Source: Paraeggerthella hongkongensis (GTDB lineage: Bacteria > Actinomycetota > Coriobacteriia > Coriobacteriales > Eggerthellaceae). From it: a stretch of DNA of 64,000 bases. Position numbers and translations under genes: made by a program. Position 1 is the stretch's first letter. Each line of letters opens with the position of its first letter. The stretch is taken from assembly GCF_003340345.1 (NCBI RefSeq), contig NZ_PPTQ01000016.1:1-64000 (forward strand), in the 5' to 3' direction. Under the pieces are notes generated by a model. The model did not search any database. It was not told the origin of the DNA and saw only the letters and a list, made by a program, of their open reading frames with translations. Positions 41,901 to 51,042 of this stretch are shown here, in pieces.

Positions 41901-42827
41901 ATGCAAGCAGGCCGCCTTTTCGAGATCGTGTTCTTGCTCATGGAACGATCGCCGCGAACGACGGGCGATCTTGCAGCGCGGCTTGAGGTATCGGATCGCA
42001 CGGTGCGCCGCGACGTCGAGGCGCTTTCAGCCGCAGGAGTTCCCGTATACATGACGCGCGGCAAGGGCGGCGGCGTGCACCTCATGAAGGGATACGTTCT
42101 AGATAAATCCCTTGTTACCGACAGGGAGAAAGACGACATCCTTGCCGCGCTTTCCGCGCTCAGGGCAACCGGAGCCGCCGACTCGCCCGCCACGCACGAA
42201 CGGCTTGGGCGCCTGTTCCAACGGGAAGGCGCCGATTGGCTGGACATCGACCTTTCGTTTTGGGGCGCGCCGCCCGAATACAAGAACATCTTCGACATGG
42301 CACGACGGGCGATCCTCGAACGACGCCCCTTGCGATTCAGGTACCGAGACGCCGCGGAACGCACGAGCGAGCGCGTGATCGAACCCGTCAAGCTCCTGTT
42401 CAAGGAGCGTTCCTGGTATATTCGCGCGTGGTGCCGGATGCGCGAGGACTGGCGCACGTTCAAGCTGTTCCGCATCGTATGGGACTCGATAGAGCTGTTG
42501 CCGGAAACGTTCGTCCCGCGCGAGCTTCCAGCCCAGATGCAGGAAGGCTATACGACCGCCTCGGCTGAACCGCTGGTGCTGCTGTTCAGCCCACAAACGC
42601 CGCAAGACATCGGCCGCATTCGGGAAGAATTCGAACCGTCGGCCATCGAGCAGCTGGAAGACGGCCGCCTGCGCGTCCGTCTATCCTGCGACATAACCGA
42701 GCGCATGATGTTCTACCTGCTGTCGTTCGGCGACCGTTTGGAAGTAGCCGAACCCGTGCGCCTGCGCGCCTGGCTGCAATCGCAGGCGGAAGCGATCGCG
42801 CGGACGTACGAAACGCGAACCCCTTGA
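41901..42827 (+). CDS. WYL-domain transcriptional regulator
   Basis: 308 residues. An N-terminal DeoR-like winged helix (RTTGDLAARLEVSDRTVRRD, about 17-36) is followed by a WYL domain (about 135-215), where the motif reads RSWYIRAWCR, and a C-terminal WCX dimer region. WYL domains bind small ligands or nucleic acid. Directly ahead lies the acetyltransferase, and behind are GyrI-like, DJ-1 and YjbR genes. This combination is common in gut bacteria and suggests a stress or xenobiotic response unit under its control, an inference from synteny. Confidence 0.9.
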   Translation: MQAGRLFEIVFLLMERSPRTTGDLAARLEVSDRTVRRDVEALSAAGVPVYMTRGKGGGVHLMKGYVLDKSLVTDREKDDILAALSALRATGAADSPATHERLGRLFQREGADWLDIDLSFWGAPPEYKNIFDMARRAILERRPLRFRYRDAAERTSERVIEPVKLLFKERSWYIRAWCRMREDWRTFKLFRIVWDSIELLPETFVPRELPAQMQEGYTTASAEPLVLLFSPQTPQDIGRIREEFEPSAIEQLEDGRLRVRLSCDITERMMFYLLSFGDRLEVAEPVRLRAWLQSQAEAIARTYETRTP

Positions 42828-42922
42828 AAATCCCTTCGATTCTTGCTGTAGCGGACACGCCTTGTCCGGTTTTGTTTCATACAATCACCTTGCCATCGAA
42901 ACCAAAATCGAGAGGAACTGCC

Positions 42923-43387
42923 ATGGAGTACACGATCGTCGAGCTTCCCGAGCGCACCGTTGCGGGAATCACCCTGCGCACCGCCAACGACAGCCCTTCC
43001 TGCACCGCGGACATCGGCGGCCTATGGCAGCGGTTCATGGAAGAGGGCATGGACAAGAGCGTGCCGGGGGCGATTGCGAACCCCTACCCCTGCTTCGCGC
43101 TTTACTACAACTACGACCTGGCCACGAACGAGTACGACCTGCTCATCGGCTGCGAGACGAACGAAGCCGAAGCCGGCTCCGCACGCCAGGTTATACCGGC
43201 CGGCCGCTACGCGAAGGTGGAGATCCGCGGCGGCGACTGCGTGGAGAGCGTGCAGAAGGCCTGGATGGACATCTGGACCGACGAAGCGCTCATGGCGCAA
43301 CGGTCGTTCACCGTCGACTTCGAAGCGTACCTGCCCGGCGAAGACATGAGTTGCGCCGACATCGATATATTCGTGGCTTTGGCGTAA
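42923..43387 (+). CDS. GyrI-like/AraC effector-binding domain protein
   Basis: 154 residues, a stand-alone effector-binding domain (SOUL/GyrI fold). MEYTIVELPERTVAGITLRT begins the first repeat; YDLLIGCETNEAE and PAGRYAKVEIRGG are typical of the second. Such proteins bind or sequester cationic drugs, or hydrolyse cyclopropanoid toxins when acidic residues line the pocket. Here Glu and Asp are plentiful near the expected pocket, but the catalytic set was not verified. GAGAGGA lies upstream of the ATG; 10 bases separate it from the DJ-1 gene. Confidence 0.82.
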   Translation: MEYTIVELPERTVAGITLRTANDSPSCTADIGGLWQRFMEEGMDKSVPGAIANPYPCFALYYNYDLATNEYDLLIGCETNEAEAGSARQVIPAGRYAKVEIRGGDCVESVQKAWMDIWTDEALMAQRSFTVDFEAYLPGEDMSCADIDIFVALA

Positions 43388-43397
43388 AGGAGCTTCA

Positions 43398-44021
43398 GTG
43401 AGCGAACGCGACAACGCACTAGGACCCCAGGGGAATCGCCGCGGCACCGTGCTTGCGTTCCTGCCCGATCGATTCGCAGATTGGGAGGTGGGGCATGCCT
43501 GCTCTGAAATCAACAAACCCGAAACCGGATACACCGTGCGCACCATGGCGACGCGGCAGGGCAATGTGCGGTCGATAGGGGGACTGACCGTAGTGCCCGA
43601 TTTGACGGCGGAGCGCGACGAGGTTCCCGAAGATTTGGCCCTGACGATTCTCGTGGGCGGCGAAAGCTGGCAAGAACCGGACATCGTACGCGCGGGCGCG
43701 TGGCTGGTGGACGCGTGCCTGGCCCGCGCGGTGCCGGTAGCTGCAATCTGCGGAGCCTGCTCGTTTCTAGCCGAACGCGGCTACTTGGACGACTGCGATC
43801 ACACGGGCAACGCGGACTACGAGTTTGCCCAGCTAGCACCCCATTATCGGGGCCACGATCGATTCCTGAACCAACCCGTCGTAGACGGCGGGCGCTTCAT
43901 CACCGCGAATGGCGCCGCGGGAATCGAACTGGCGTGCGCGCTGTTCGGACGCCTCGATATCAAGCCGTGGGGCAACGTCGAGACCTGGCGCACCGCATTC
44001 AAACGCGGGGCATTCGCATAG
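43398..44021 (+). CDS. DJ-1/PfpI family protein
   Basis: 207 residues, class I glutamine amidotransferase-like fold. The nucleophile elbow is AAICGACSFLAERGYLDD, with the reactive Cys, followed by a His in CDHTGNADYEF typical of the family. VLAFLPDRFADWE provides the conserved acidic residue near the active site. Members include isonitrile hydratases, chaperones and glyoxalases; the substrate is not predictable. GTG start with AAGGAG ahead of it. Confidence 0.87.
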   Translation: MSERDNALGPQGNRRGTVLAFLPDRFADWEVGHACSEINKPETGYTVRTMATRQGNVRSIGGLTVVPDLTAERDEVPEDLALTILVGGESWQEPDIVRAGAWLVDACLARAVPVAAICGACSFLAERGYLDDCDHTGNADYEFAQLAPHYRGHDRFLNQPVVDGGRFITANGAAGIELACALFGRLDIKPWGNVETWRTAFKRGAFA

Positions 44022-44043
44022 CACGGGCAAAGGAGCGCAAACC

Positions 44044-44430
44044 ATGCACGACGACATAGACGCATACCTGCTTGCCAAGCCGGGCTGCACCAAAGATTAC
44101 AAGGCGGAATGGGACTGGTGGCGCTATCAGGTTAGCGGAAAGATGTTCGCTGCCGCCATGAAGCCCGGCCAAGAGCACGCCGCCGCATACGCAGGTCGCT
44201 CGCTCCTGTCGCTCAAATGCGATCCAGCCTGGTCAGTTGCATTGCGCAGCGAGCATGCCGACATCCTGCCCGGCTTTTACGCCGACAAGCGCCACTGGAT
44301 ATCCATCGACCTGGACGGCGCGGTGCCCGACGAGCTGCTGTACGAATTGTGCGATCATTCCTACAGCCTGGTATTCGGCAAGCTGACGAAAAAAGCGCAG
44401 CGCGAGATAATCGGCAATCCAGTCATCTGA
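44044..44430 (+). CDS. MmcQ/YjbR family protein
   Basis: 128 residues, a CyaY-like fold often with DNA-binding or ligand-binding annotation but no proven activity. FPGFYADKRHW-like segment LPGFYADKRHWISIDLDGAV (about 76-95) and the N-terminal KPGCTKDYKAEWDW are the conserved blocks. In this operon it lies between two sensor-type proteins. AAAGGAGCG precedes the ATG. Confidence 0.85.
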   Translation: MHDDIDAYLLAKPGCTKDYKAEWDWWRYQVSGKMFAAAMKPGQEHAAAYAGRSLLSLKCDPAWSVALRSEHADILPGFYADKRHWISIDLDGAVPDELLYELCDHSYSLVFGKLTKKAQREIIGNPVI

Positions 44431-44448
44431 GTCAAGGAGGATAGCCTC

Positions 44449-45153
44449 ATGACATTCGATTTCACGAAGGAATACAAAGAACTTTACGTTCCGAAGACGA
44501 AGCCGACGCTCGTGGAGGCGCCCGCCATGACGTTCATCGCCGTTGCCGGCGAGGGCGATCCCAACGACGAAAACGGCGCGTACGCGCAGGCCGTGGGACT
44601 TCTGTACGCCTTGTCGTACACCATCAGAATGGCGAAAAACGGCGATTGGCAACCGGATGGCTACTTTGAATACAAGGTAGCACCGCTCGAAGGCCTTTGG
44701 TGGACGGCCTCCGGCGGCTTCGACGGACGTCGCATTACGGACAAAAGCAAGCTGCAATGGGTCTCTTTGATTCGACAGCCCGACTTCGTGACGACCGAAA
44801 CCTTCGCTTGGGCGTGCGAAAAGGCAGCCGCGAAAAAACCGGGGCTGGATACCGCGCAAGCTCGCCTGGTCCGCTTCGCCGAAGGCCCCTGCGCGCAGGT
44901 TTTGCATCGCGGCCCTTACGACGACGAGCCGGCCACCGTCGCAGCCCTGTCCGCCTTCATAGCCGACTCCCACCTGAAAGACGACATCGCCGATCCCGAG
45001 AACGCACGCGCGCTGCTCGCCGAGCTTGACGCGAACGGCGGCGTGCCCGGCGTGCGCCTGCATCACGAGATCTACCTGAGCGACCCGCGTCGATCCAAGC
45101 CGGAGAACCTGCGCACCGTGGTTCGCCACCCGGTGAGACCTGCGTCAGCTTAA
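44449..45153 (+). CDS. GyrI-like small-molecule binding protein
   Basis: 234 residues, the second GyrI-like protein of the run but a different, longer subtype. MTFDFTKEYKELYVPKTKPT begins the fold, and MTFIAVAGEGDPND plus VLHRGPYDDEPATVAALSAF are the hallmark blocks. Long members of this group commonly carry a C-terminal HHEIYLSDPRRSKPENLRTV tail, as here, marking a coherent subfamily. Its ligand is unknown. It ends one base before the convergent SDR gene stop. Confidence 0.86.
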   Translation: MTFDFTKEYKELYVPKTKPTLVEAPAMTFIAVAGEGDPNDENGAYAQAVGLLYALSYTIRMAKNGDWQPDGYFEYKVAPLEGLWWTASGGFDGRRITDKSKLQWVSLIRQPDFVTTETFAWACEKAAAKKPGLDTAQARLVRFAEGPCAQVLHRGPYDDEPATVAALSAFIADSHLKDDIADPENARALLAELDANGGVPGVRLHHEIYLSDPRRSKPENLRTVVRHPVRPASA

Positions 45154-45154
45154 C

Positions 45155-45946
45155 CTATACGCCTACGCTGACGGATTCCGGAAGCGTGGAGCCGCCGTCG
45201 ATGACGAACTGGGAGCCGGTAATGTAGCTGGACTCGTCGCTGCCGAGAAACGCGGCCAGCTCCCCCACTTCTTCGGGACGGGCCAGCCTTCGCATCGGGA
45301 TAGCCTTCGCCATCTCGGTCAAGACGCTTTCCGGATCGTCGGGATTCGACTGCTGGGCGATGCTCTCGGCCATGGGAGTGACCACGTACCCGGGCTGGAA
45401 GCAGTTGACGCGAATGTTGCGGTCGGCGAACTCCACGGCCAGTGCCTTCGTCAAGCCCACGAGCGCCGCTTTCGACAGCGCGTAGGCGCATTCGCCCGGG
45501 TCGGCAACAAGGTCGCCCGTTACCGACGAGGTGATGACCACGCTGCCGCCGCCCTGCTCGACCATGACGGGAAGCGCGGCGCGGGCGGTGTTCCATACGC
45601 CCTTGATATTGACGTCGATGTGGAAATCGCGATCGGCATCCGTCATGCTCAGGAAGTCTCCCAACCGGCACACGCCCGCATTCGCGCACAGCACGTCCAA
45701 GCTCCCGAACGTCTCGACGGTGCGCGCGACCGCAGATGCAAGCGCGGCGGAATCCGTAACGTCCAGGACGAACGCGACGGCCTCGTGCCCAGCCTCCCGC
45801 AGATCGGCGGCAACGTCCTCCACGCGCGCAGACACGTCGGCCAAGGCCACGCGGGCGCCGTGCTTCGCGTACACGCGCGCAATGCCTTCGCCGATACCCT
45901 GAGACGCTCCCGTGACGAATGCAACCTTGCCTTCGAGCTTTGCCAT
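45155..45946 (-). CDS. Short-chain dehydrogenase/reductase
   Basis: 263 residues, classical SDR. NAD(P) site TGASQGIGEGIARVYAKHGA (about 12-31), CANAGVC for the NAG motif, catalytic Ser in VVITSSVTG, and Tyr and Lys in YALSKAALVG. DGGSTLPESVSVGV closes the protein. VALADVS after the second strand suggests NAD preference by the acidic residue. The substrate could be a 3-oxoacyl group, a sugar or a steroid. It has AGGAGG ahead of the ATG and no operon partner. Confidence 0.9.
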   Translation of the reverse strand: MAKLEGKVAFVTGASQGIGEGIARVYAKHGARVALADVSARVEDVAADLREAGHEAVAFVLDVTDSAALASAVARTVETFGSLDVLCANAGVCRLGDFLSMTDADRDFHIDVNIKGVWNTARAALPVMVEQGGGSVVITSSVTGDLVADPGECAYALSKAALVGLTKALAVEFADRNIRVNCFQPGYVVTPMAESIAQQSNPDDPESVLTEMAKAIPMRRLARPEEVGELAAFLGSDESSYITGSQFVIDGGSTLPESVSVGV

Positions 45947-46196
45947 GGCAGACCTCCTAGCCGTACGATTTCGCCATCGTTCTCAGGGCGATTGTAGCAT
46001 GGGGCGCCTTCCTGGCCGAGGAAAGGGAGCGCACGTCAAACAACCGAAACCAACGCAACCTACAGCGGCTTGCCTGCAACTGAAGCTCGCCCATTTGCAA
46101 CTGGGCGCACTTGCCTTGTGCGCCGCCGGAAGGTCGGGGATACTGTCGGCATCGGCCGATGCACCATCCGCTTCAACCCCAATCGAAAGCGATGCC
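45947..46196. other. Divergent gap ahead of the LytTR gene
   Basis: Separates the SDR start (minus strand) and the LytTR gene (plus strand). The frame upstream of LytTR is open but shows no family similarity. GGGGATACTGTCGG near 46136-46149 carries a GATACT that could serve as a -10 for the LytTR/DUF3021 operon. Confidence 0.35.
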
Positions 46197-46634
46197 ATGA
46201 ACGTAACCATTACCGAAACCCCTCGAGCGAACGGCATCAGCGTGGCCATCGAATGCCCGCGGATCGACGAGCGCGTGCAGCGCATCGTCGCCTCGCTCAA
46301 CGCGTTCGATCGCAAGCTCACCGGCACCCGCGACGGCGCAACCCTGATCGTTGTAATCGGGGACGTCCTGTACGCCGAAACCGTAGACGGTTCCACGTTC
46401 CTGTACCTGAAGGACGCCGTACTGGAAACGCCGCTTCGCCTGTACGAGCTGGAGGACCGGCTAGCCGGAACCGAATTCGTGCGCGCCTCCAAGCAGTTGC
46501 TGGCAAATTTCGACCACGTTGCAGGCATCAAACCGTACCTGAACGCCCGACTCCAGCTGCTGCTGGACAACGGCGAAACCGTCATCGTATCGCGTCAGTA
46601 CGCTCCCGCCATCAAGCAGAAGATCGGGCTGTAG
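46197..46634 (+). CDS. LytTR-domain DNA-binding protein
   Basis: 145 residues. The LytTR fold covers about 45-140: VIGDVLYAETVDGSTFLYLK, then RLYELEDRLAGTEFVRASKQ and VIVSRQYAPAIKQKI. The protein has no receiver domain. Coupled with the DUF3021 membrane gene 21 bases downstream; this pair is a known one-component unit in which the membrane protein probably restrains the regulator. It has a weak ribosome site, and the frame upstream of this ATG does not look like the family. Confidence 0.88.
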   Translation: MNVTITETPRANGISVAIECPRIDERVQRIVASLNAFDRKLTGTRDGATLIVVIGDVLYAETVDGSTFLYLKDAVLETPLRLYELEDRLAGTEFVRASKQLLANFDHVAGIKPYLNARLQLLLDNGETVIVSRQYAPAIKQKIGL

Positions 46635-46655
46635 CCCGCAGCAAAGGAGTTCGCC

Positions 46656-47126
46656 ATGAAGCGCATAGCCATTCAAACCGCCCTTACCATCTGCGTTTTC
46701 TTCACCGTGTCCATGATCGTGTGCCTAGTCATGGGCTACATCTTCGCAGGCCCCAGCTACGGGCTGAACCTCACCGCCTCGCTGCTGATCGCCACCGTGT
46801 CGATCGGCGTGCTGCAAGCCTTCTGGTTCACCGAAGCGGTGCTCAAGAAGCCCGCTTACCTTGCCCGCATGATCGGATTCGACGCATGCGCGCTGCCCGC
46901 GCTAGCCGCCTGCGCCTGGATCGGCGCCTGGTTTCCCCCGGACATTCCCCTTGCGTGGGTCGAGTTCGTCGTGATCTTCTTCATCATATCCGCCTTGTCG
47001 ACCATCGGGTACAACGCCTATTTCCGCAGGACCGCCGGCAGCTACGAGCAGGCGCTCGCCCGCTACCGCAAGCAGCAAAGCACCCAAGCGGACACGCGCA
47101 CAGCGGATTCCGAACGGAAGCGATAG
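46656..47126 (+). CDS. DUF3021 family four-TM membrane protein
   Basis: 156 residues with four membrane helices (about 8-28, 40-58, 74-94 and 102-121; for example FVVIFFIISALSTIGYNAYF) and a basic cytoplasmic tail. Partner of LytTR regulators. AAAGGAG precedes the ATG. It probably acts as membrane anchor or signal input for the LytTR protein. Confidence 0.87.
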   Translation: MKRIAIQTALTICVFFTVSMIVCLVMGYIFAGPSYGLNLTASLLIATVSIGVLQAFWFTEAVLKKPAYLARMIGFDACALPALAACAWIGAWFPPDIPLAWVEFVVIFFIISALSTIGYNAYFRRTAGSYEQALARYRKQQSTQADTRTADSERKR

Positions 47127-47176
47127 CACCCGCCGCAACCAGCTTGCTGCCGCTGCGGAAATCGTCGAGCACGACT

Positions 47177-48634
47177 TTACGCCAGCGGCAGCTTCACCAC
47201 GCAACGCGCGCCGCCCTTGCTCCGGTTGGATATCTCGAAGGATCCACCGTGCGCCGCCGCGATGTCGTCCACAATGGAAAGGCCCAAGCCGAAGTGGCCG
47301 GCCTCGGCGTTGCGATCCGCGGACCCCGTGAAGAAGCGCTCCTTTCCGCGCTCCAACGCAGCTGCGGAAAACCCGGGGCCTTCGTCTTCCACCGTCATGC
47401 GCAAGCAGCCTTCGGTCACGTCGAACGTCACCGACACCTCCGAGCCGGCAGGAGCGTGCTCGACGGCGTTCGACACCAGGTTCGCAATAGCCCGAACAAG
47501 GCTGGTCGCATCACCGCGAACAGCACCCGAACACGTGGCGTCGAAGGAAAGCGCCGTCCCGCCCGCATCGCACAGCTGCCGCGCCTGGCGCCGCACCTCG
47601 TCGGCCAGAACGGCAACATCCACATCGGAGGCGACGGCAGGATCGCCCGCCTGGGAAGCCTCGACCAAAAGCCGTACGTAGCCCTCCATGCGCCGCACGC
47701 TATCGGACATATCCTCGACGCATGCACGCTGGCCCTCGTCGAGCGCGGTCTCGTGCAGCAGGTCGGCGTTCCAGCGCGCAACGGCCAACGGCGTTTTGAG
47801 GTCGTGCGCAAGCGCCGACACCTGCCGGCGGCGCGCATCGTCGGCGGCCCAACGCGCCTGCAGCGAATCGGCCAGCGCCGCGCGCATGCGCTCCATGGCG
47901 CGCAATACGTCGTTCACCTCGCGCACGTTGGTCGACCCCACGGCAAAGTCGAGGTCCTGCCGCTCGATCTGAGCCACGGCTTCGGCCAAAGGCTGCATCT
48001 TGCGGGATATCACCCGCGCCGCGCGCACGGCGATCAGCGCGACCGTGGCAACGAACAGGACGAAGAACGCACCGATGAGCAGCGTCTGAGGATCGGGAAG
48101 CGCATCGCGCAGGGCCCGAGACGTGAAATCGGGAACGAAGTCGTATTGCAGCGCGCACCGGTTTCCATTCGGCAGCACGGCCGTTGCCTGCTGGCGGACC
48201 CCGCCCAAGCCGTCAAAGCCCGCAACGGTCGAGCCGTCCTGAACGACCGTCCACGCAGCTGCCCGGTCGCCGTCCGCCATATCGGATGCGAGCACGCGCC
48301 CTTCCGCATCGAATACGCACCAGCGATAGCACGAGGGGACGTCCGCAGGCTCGACCGCGCCGGATTCGAGCGCAGCGACCATGTCAGGAGCGCGCTCGTC
48401 GGCGTAATTGGCAACGTAGACGAGCCCGCTGCTGGCCATCAAGCTGAACGTCGTCCAGAAGCCGACCAGCAGCAACGCCACCGCAACCAGAACGTAGCCG
48501 AAATAGCGTACGATAATCAGCGCCAACGGAACACCGCGACGCGAGGCAGACAAACCCGATCGCTCGTCCTCCGCATGCGTGGCACCCGCCTTGACCCGCG
48601 CAGTCCGCGGCTGCGCGCCCCCTAAAGCTCCCAT
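47177..48634 (-). CDS. Sensor histidine kinase of the LanFEG-like locus
   Basis: 485 residues. Two membrane helices (about 33-56 and 168-190) bracket an external sensor segment of roughly 110 residues. A HAMP region follows. The HisKA H-box is SALAHDLKTPLAVARWNADL with the phosphorylated His. The kinase domain has NLVSNAVEHAP (N box), DEGPGFS (G1) and GHFGLGLSI (G2). Its ATG overlaps the end of the response regulator gene by 13 bases. Together with that regulator it is predicted to sense a peptide antibiotic and switch on the ABC exporter upstream, as with C. difficile CprK/CprR. Confidence 0.92.
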   Translation of the reverse strand: MGALGGAQPRTARVKAGATHAEDERSGLSASRRGVPLALIIVRYFGYVLVAVALLLVGFWTTFSLMASSGLVYVANYADERAPDMVAALESGAVEPADVPSCYRWCVFDAEGRVLASDMADGDRAAAWTVVQDGSTVAGFDGLGGVRQQATAVLPNGNRCALQYDFVPDFTSRALRDALPDPQTLLIGAFFVLFVATVALIAVRAARVISRKMQPLAEAVAQIERQDLDFAVGSTNVREVNDVLRAMERMRAALADSLQARWAADDARRRQVSALAHDLKTPLAVARWNADLLHETALDEGQRACVEDMSDSVRRMEGYVRLLVEASQAGDPAVASDVDVAVLADEVRRQARQLCDAGGTALSFDATCSGAVRGDATSLVRAIANLVSNAVEHAPAGSEVSVTFDVTEGCLRMTVEDEGPGFSAAALERGKERFFTGSADRNAEAGHFGLGLSIVDDIAAAHGGSFEISNRSKGGARCVVKLPLA

Positions 48635-49284
48635 TTGTAACCCACGCCCCAAACCGTGCCGATAGGATTGACCCCCATCGCCCTGAACTTCGCCCGAATA
48701 GCGCTGACGTGGGCGGTGATGGTTTCGGCGCTGGCCAGCGAATCCCAACCGGACACCTCCTCGAGCAGCGCGTCTTTGGAGAACACCTGACCGCGGCGGC
48801 GCGCCATCAGCTCGCAAAGCGCGTACTCGGTAGGCGTCAGCCGAACGGGAACGCCGTCGACTGCAACCTCTTTGGCCGCAAGGTCGATGCGCACGGGTCC
48901 GAACGCAAGCGCCACATGGTGATCGCGCTGCTCTCGTCGCAGGTGAGCCGCCACCTTCGCGCGCAACTCGGCTGCTCCGCACGGCTTGCGGATGTAATCG
49001 TCGGCCCCCAAGCCGTAGCCGATCACGGCATCGCCTTCCTCGGTCTTGGCGGTAAGGAACAGGATGGGGCAGTCTACCCGATCGCGCATGCGGCGCACCA
49101 GTTCGAAGCCGTCCATATCGGGCATCATCACATCGGTGATGACAAGATCGAACCGAGCAAGGTCAAGATCGAGCGCGCGCGTCGGACGGGATTCCGCAAC
49201 CACCGTATGACCGTCCCGTTCGAGCACGCGCGCAAGCGCATCGAGAATAGCCTTCTCGTCATCGATCACCAGCAAGCGAGCCAT
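48622..49284 (-). CDS. OmpR/PhoB-family response regulator
   Basis: 220 residues. Receiver domain at about 1-115: VIDDEKAILDAL with the acidic pocket, phosphorylated Asp in DLVITDVMMPDMDGF, conserved Thr (FLTAKTE) and Lys (YIRKP). The C-terminal winged helix (about 125-220) has the recognition region ETITAHVSAIRAKFRAMG. AAGGAGC precedes the ATG. It lies 94 bases behind the exporter permease genes on the same strand, and its stop region overlaps the kinase start. Confidence 0.93.
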   Translation of the reverse strand: MARLLVIDDEKAILDALARVLERDGHTVVAESRPTRALDLDLARFDLVITDVMMPDMDGFELVRRMRDRVDCPILFLTAKTEEGDAVIGYGLGADDYIRKPCGAAELRAKVAAHLRREQRDHHVALAFGPVRIDLAAKEVAVDGVPVRLTPTEYALCELMARRRGQVFSKDALLEEVSGWDSLASAETITAHVSAIRAKFRAMGVNPIGTVWGVGYKWEL

Positions 49285-49378
49285 GCCGCTCCTTTCGCCC
49301 TTCATCGCCGCAGGCCGCTATCTCGCAAGCCCCTTTGCGCGACATCGGCCTTTTCGGCTTCATTGTACCTTGAGCGCC

Positions 49379-50203
49379 TTACTCCCCGGCGCGCTTCTTG
49401 TCTTCGAAACGATCCGCGCCTACGAGGAGCGCCGCTACGAGCGCGATCGTCGAAACGGCGCACGCGATGCCGATGCGCACGAGCGCGTCGACGAGTACCG
49501 CCACAACCTGCGCCCCGGCCGACAGCGGACCGGCTATCGCCAGCTCTATGGCCAGCGATGCGAAACGCGAAGGCCATGCAAACGGGATGAAAACGGCAGC
49601 GTTCGCGCCGAACGATCCGCTCAGCGTACCGGTGACCAGCCCGTTTGCCAAACCGCCCATCGAGGCGAGCGCCACGCCGAATCCGATTGCGCCCAACCCG
49701 ATGGCTGCGTTTCTTCCGAAGCGCAGCGCAACCCACAGCGAAAGGGCGTACAGCGCCGCGCTGCCCGCCGCGATGCCGCACGCACCCGCAAGGCACGCCG
49801 CCAGCGAAGGAGCGTCCCGCCCCGCCGCGACGACGATCCCCCAGAACAGCACCGCCGCAACAAGCGCAGCCGCGAAGCCGAGCGCCAGCAGCACCGCGCC
49901 CTTCGCCGCGAACGCGATCCTGCGCGACGGCACGCCCAGCAGGTTCGCGCAATCGCCGGCCTCGCGTTCCGCATCCACGGAAAGGCCGCACGACAAGCCT
50001 ACGATCAGGGGCGCACCGGCGCCCAGCAGCTGGAAGAACGCATCGGCGCCCAGCAGGCTGTCCCAAGCGGAGCTCGCGAAATACGCACCGGCGGCCGCCC
50101 CCAGGGCCAGCGCGATCACCAGGTGCATCGCCGCAAGCGGCGAGCGGCGCGCGCGCACGATCTCCGAGCGAACCGCACGCCCGAACGTCATCCGAACCGC
50201 CAT
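49379..50203 (-). CDS. ABC transporter permease (LanG-like)
   Basis: 274 residues with about six membrane helices, ABC-2 type, as in lantibiotic immunity permeases (MutG/SpaG family). Starting MAVRMTFGRAVRSEIVRARR, then helix segments such as HLVIALALGAAAGAYF and LVAAVLFWGIVVAAG. It overlaps the preceding permease gene by 16 bases. AAGGAGGG precedes the ATG. Third gene of the exporter operon. Confidence 0.87.
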   Translation of the reverse strand: MAVRMTFGRAVRSEIVRARRSPLAAMHLVIALALGAAAGAYFASSAWDSLLGADAFFQLLGAGAPLIVGLSCGLSVDAEREAGDCANLLGVPSRRIAFAAKGAVLLALGFAAALVAAVLFWGIVVAAGRDAPSLAACLAGACGIAAGSAALYALSLWVALRFGRNAAIGLGAIGFGVALASMGGLANGLVTGTLSGSFGANAAVFIPFAWPSRFASLAIELAIAGPLSAGAQVVAVLVDALVRIGIACAVSTIALVAALLVGADRFEDKKRAGE

Positions 50204-51042
50204 TTCGCCTCCCTCCTTCCATACCATCGCGCACCGAACACGGCCAGCGCGACGAAGATCGCAACGGCGATGCCAAGCCCCAGCATCGCCTCCCACCCGA
50301 ACGACAGCAACGGATCGCCCGCCTCAAGCGGCACGCCCGAAGGCGCGACGCCCATGAACGGCGACACCGCGCGCAGGGCGGTTGCCGGAGGAAAGAGGAA
50401 CCATGCGGAGCTCGTCCAGAACGCGATGCCCGCTCCCAGCTGCAGCGCGACGGGAATCGCAATGCCCGCAAGCGTGCCGAAACGCGTGGTAAGCACAAGC
50501 CCCGCCGGAACCATCCAGGCGTTTCCGACAACCAACAGCACCGCTGCGACCAGGCCCGCCGCCGCAGATGGCGCATCGCAGCCCAGAAGGTTCACCGCAA
50601 CGCCAGCCGTCAGCACCACCAGGTTCGCCGCCAGCGCAAGCACCAGCGCGTACGCGGTCTTGGCCCACCACGCGCTCGACGGCGGCAGCGGCAACCCAAG
50701 AACGGGCCGCAGCTTCTGCCGCGCGTCGATGTTGGCGATCGATGCGGTCATGAGCGCGACGGCAACGGGGAGCATGAGCGCGTACCAGTAGTTCCAGCCG
50801 TACGTGGCAAACGCCCCGATCGCGCCGCCGCCGAACACGCCGGCCGCCGCCATGCCCATCGCGCAGAACGGCAACGGAGCAACCAATGCGATTTTGCGCG
50901 GTGCGGCACGCTTGCCCTTGAGCACTTCGGCCCTGAAAGCTGCCGCATAGGCGGCAAACGCGAAAAGGCGCCCGGTACGGGCGGCGCAAGCGCGGGACTG
51001 CTCCGCGTTCGCCGCGCACTCGTCTGATCGCCGCGCCCTCAT
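50188..51042 (-). CDS. ABC transporter permease (LanE-like)
   Basis: 284 residues, about six membrane helices (YWYALMLPVAVALMTASI; AAAGLVAAVLLVVGNAWMVP; LGIAVAIFVALAVFGARWYG). The conserved NIDARQKLRPVLGLPLPP stretch near the second helix is typical of LanE/MutE-type immunity permeases. Start overlaps the ATPase stop as ATGA. It is expected to pair with the LanG-like permease at the membrane. Confidence 0.87.
   Translation of the reverse strand: MRARRSDECAANAEQSRACAARTGRLFAFAAYAAAFRAEVLKGKRAAPRKIALVAPLPFCAMGMAAAGVFGGGAIGAFATYGWNYWYALMLPVAVALMTASIANIDARQKLRPVLGLPLPPSSAWWAKTAYALVLALAANLVVLTAGVAVNLLGCDAPSAAAGLVAAVLLVVGNAWMVPAGLVLTTRFGTLAGIAIPVALQLGAGIAFWTSSAWFLFPPATALRAVSPFMGVAPSGVPLEAGDPLLSFGWEAMLGLGIAVAIFVALAVFGARWYGRREAKWRFG

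Noticed and set aside
46070-48625. Plus-strand open frame of 851 codons across LytTR, DUF3021 and the kinase
   Set aside because: It overlaps three well-supported genes in other frames and its product is low-complexity Arg-rich sequence.
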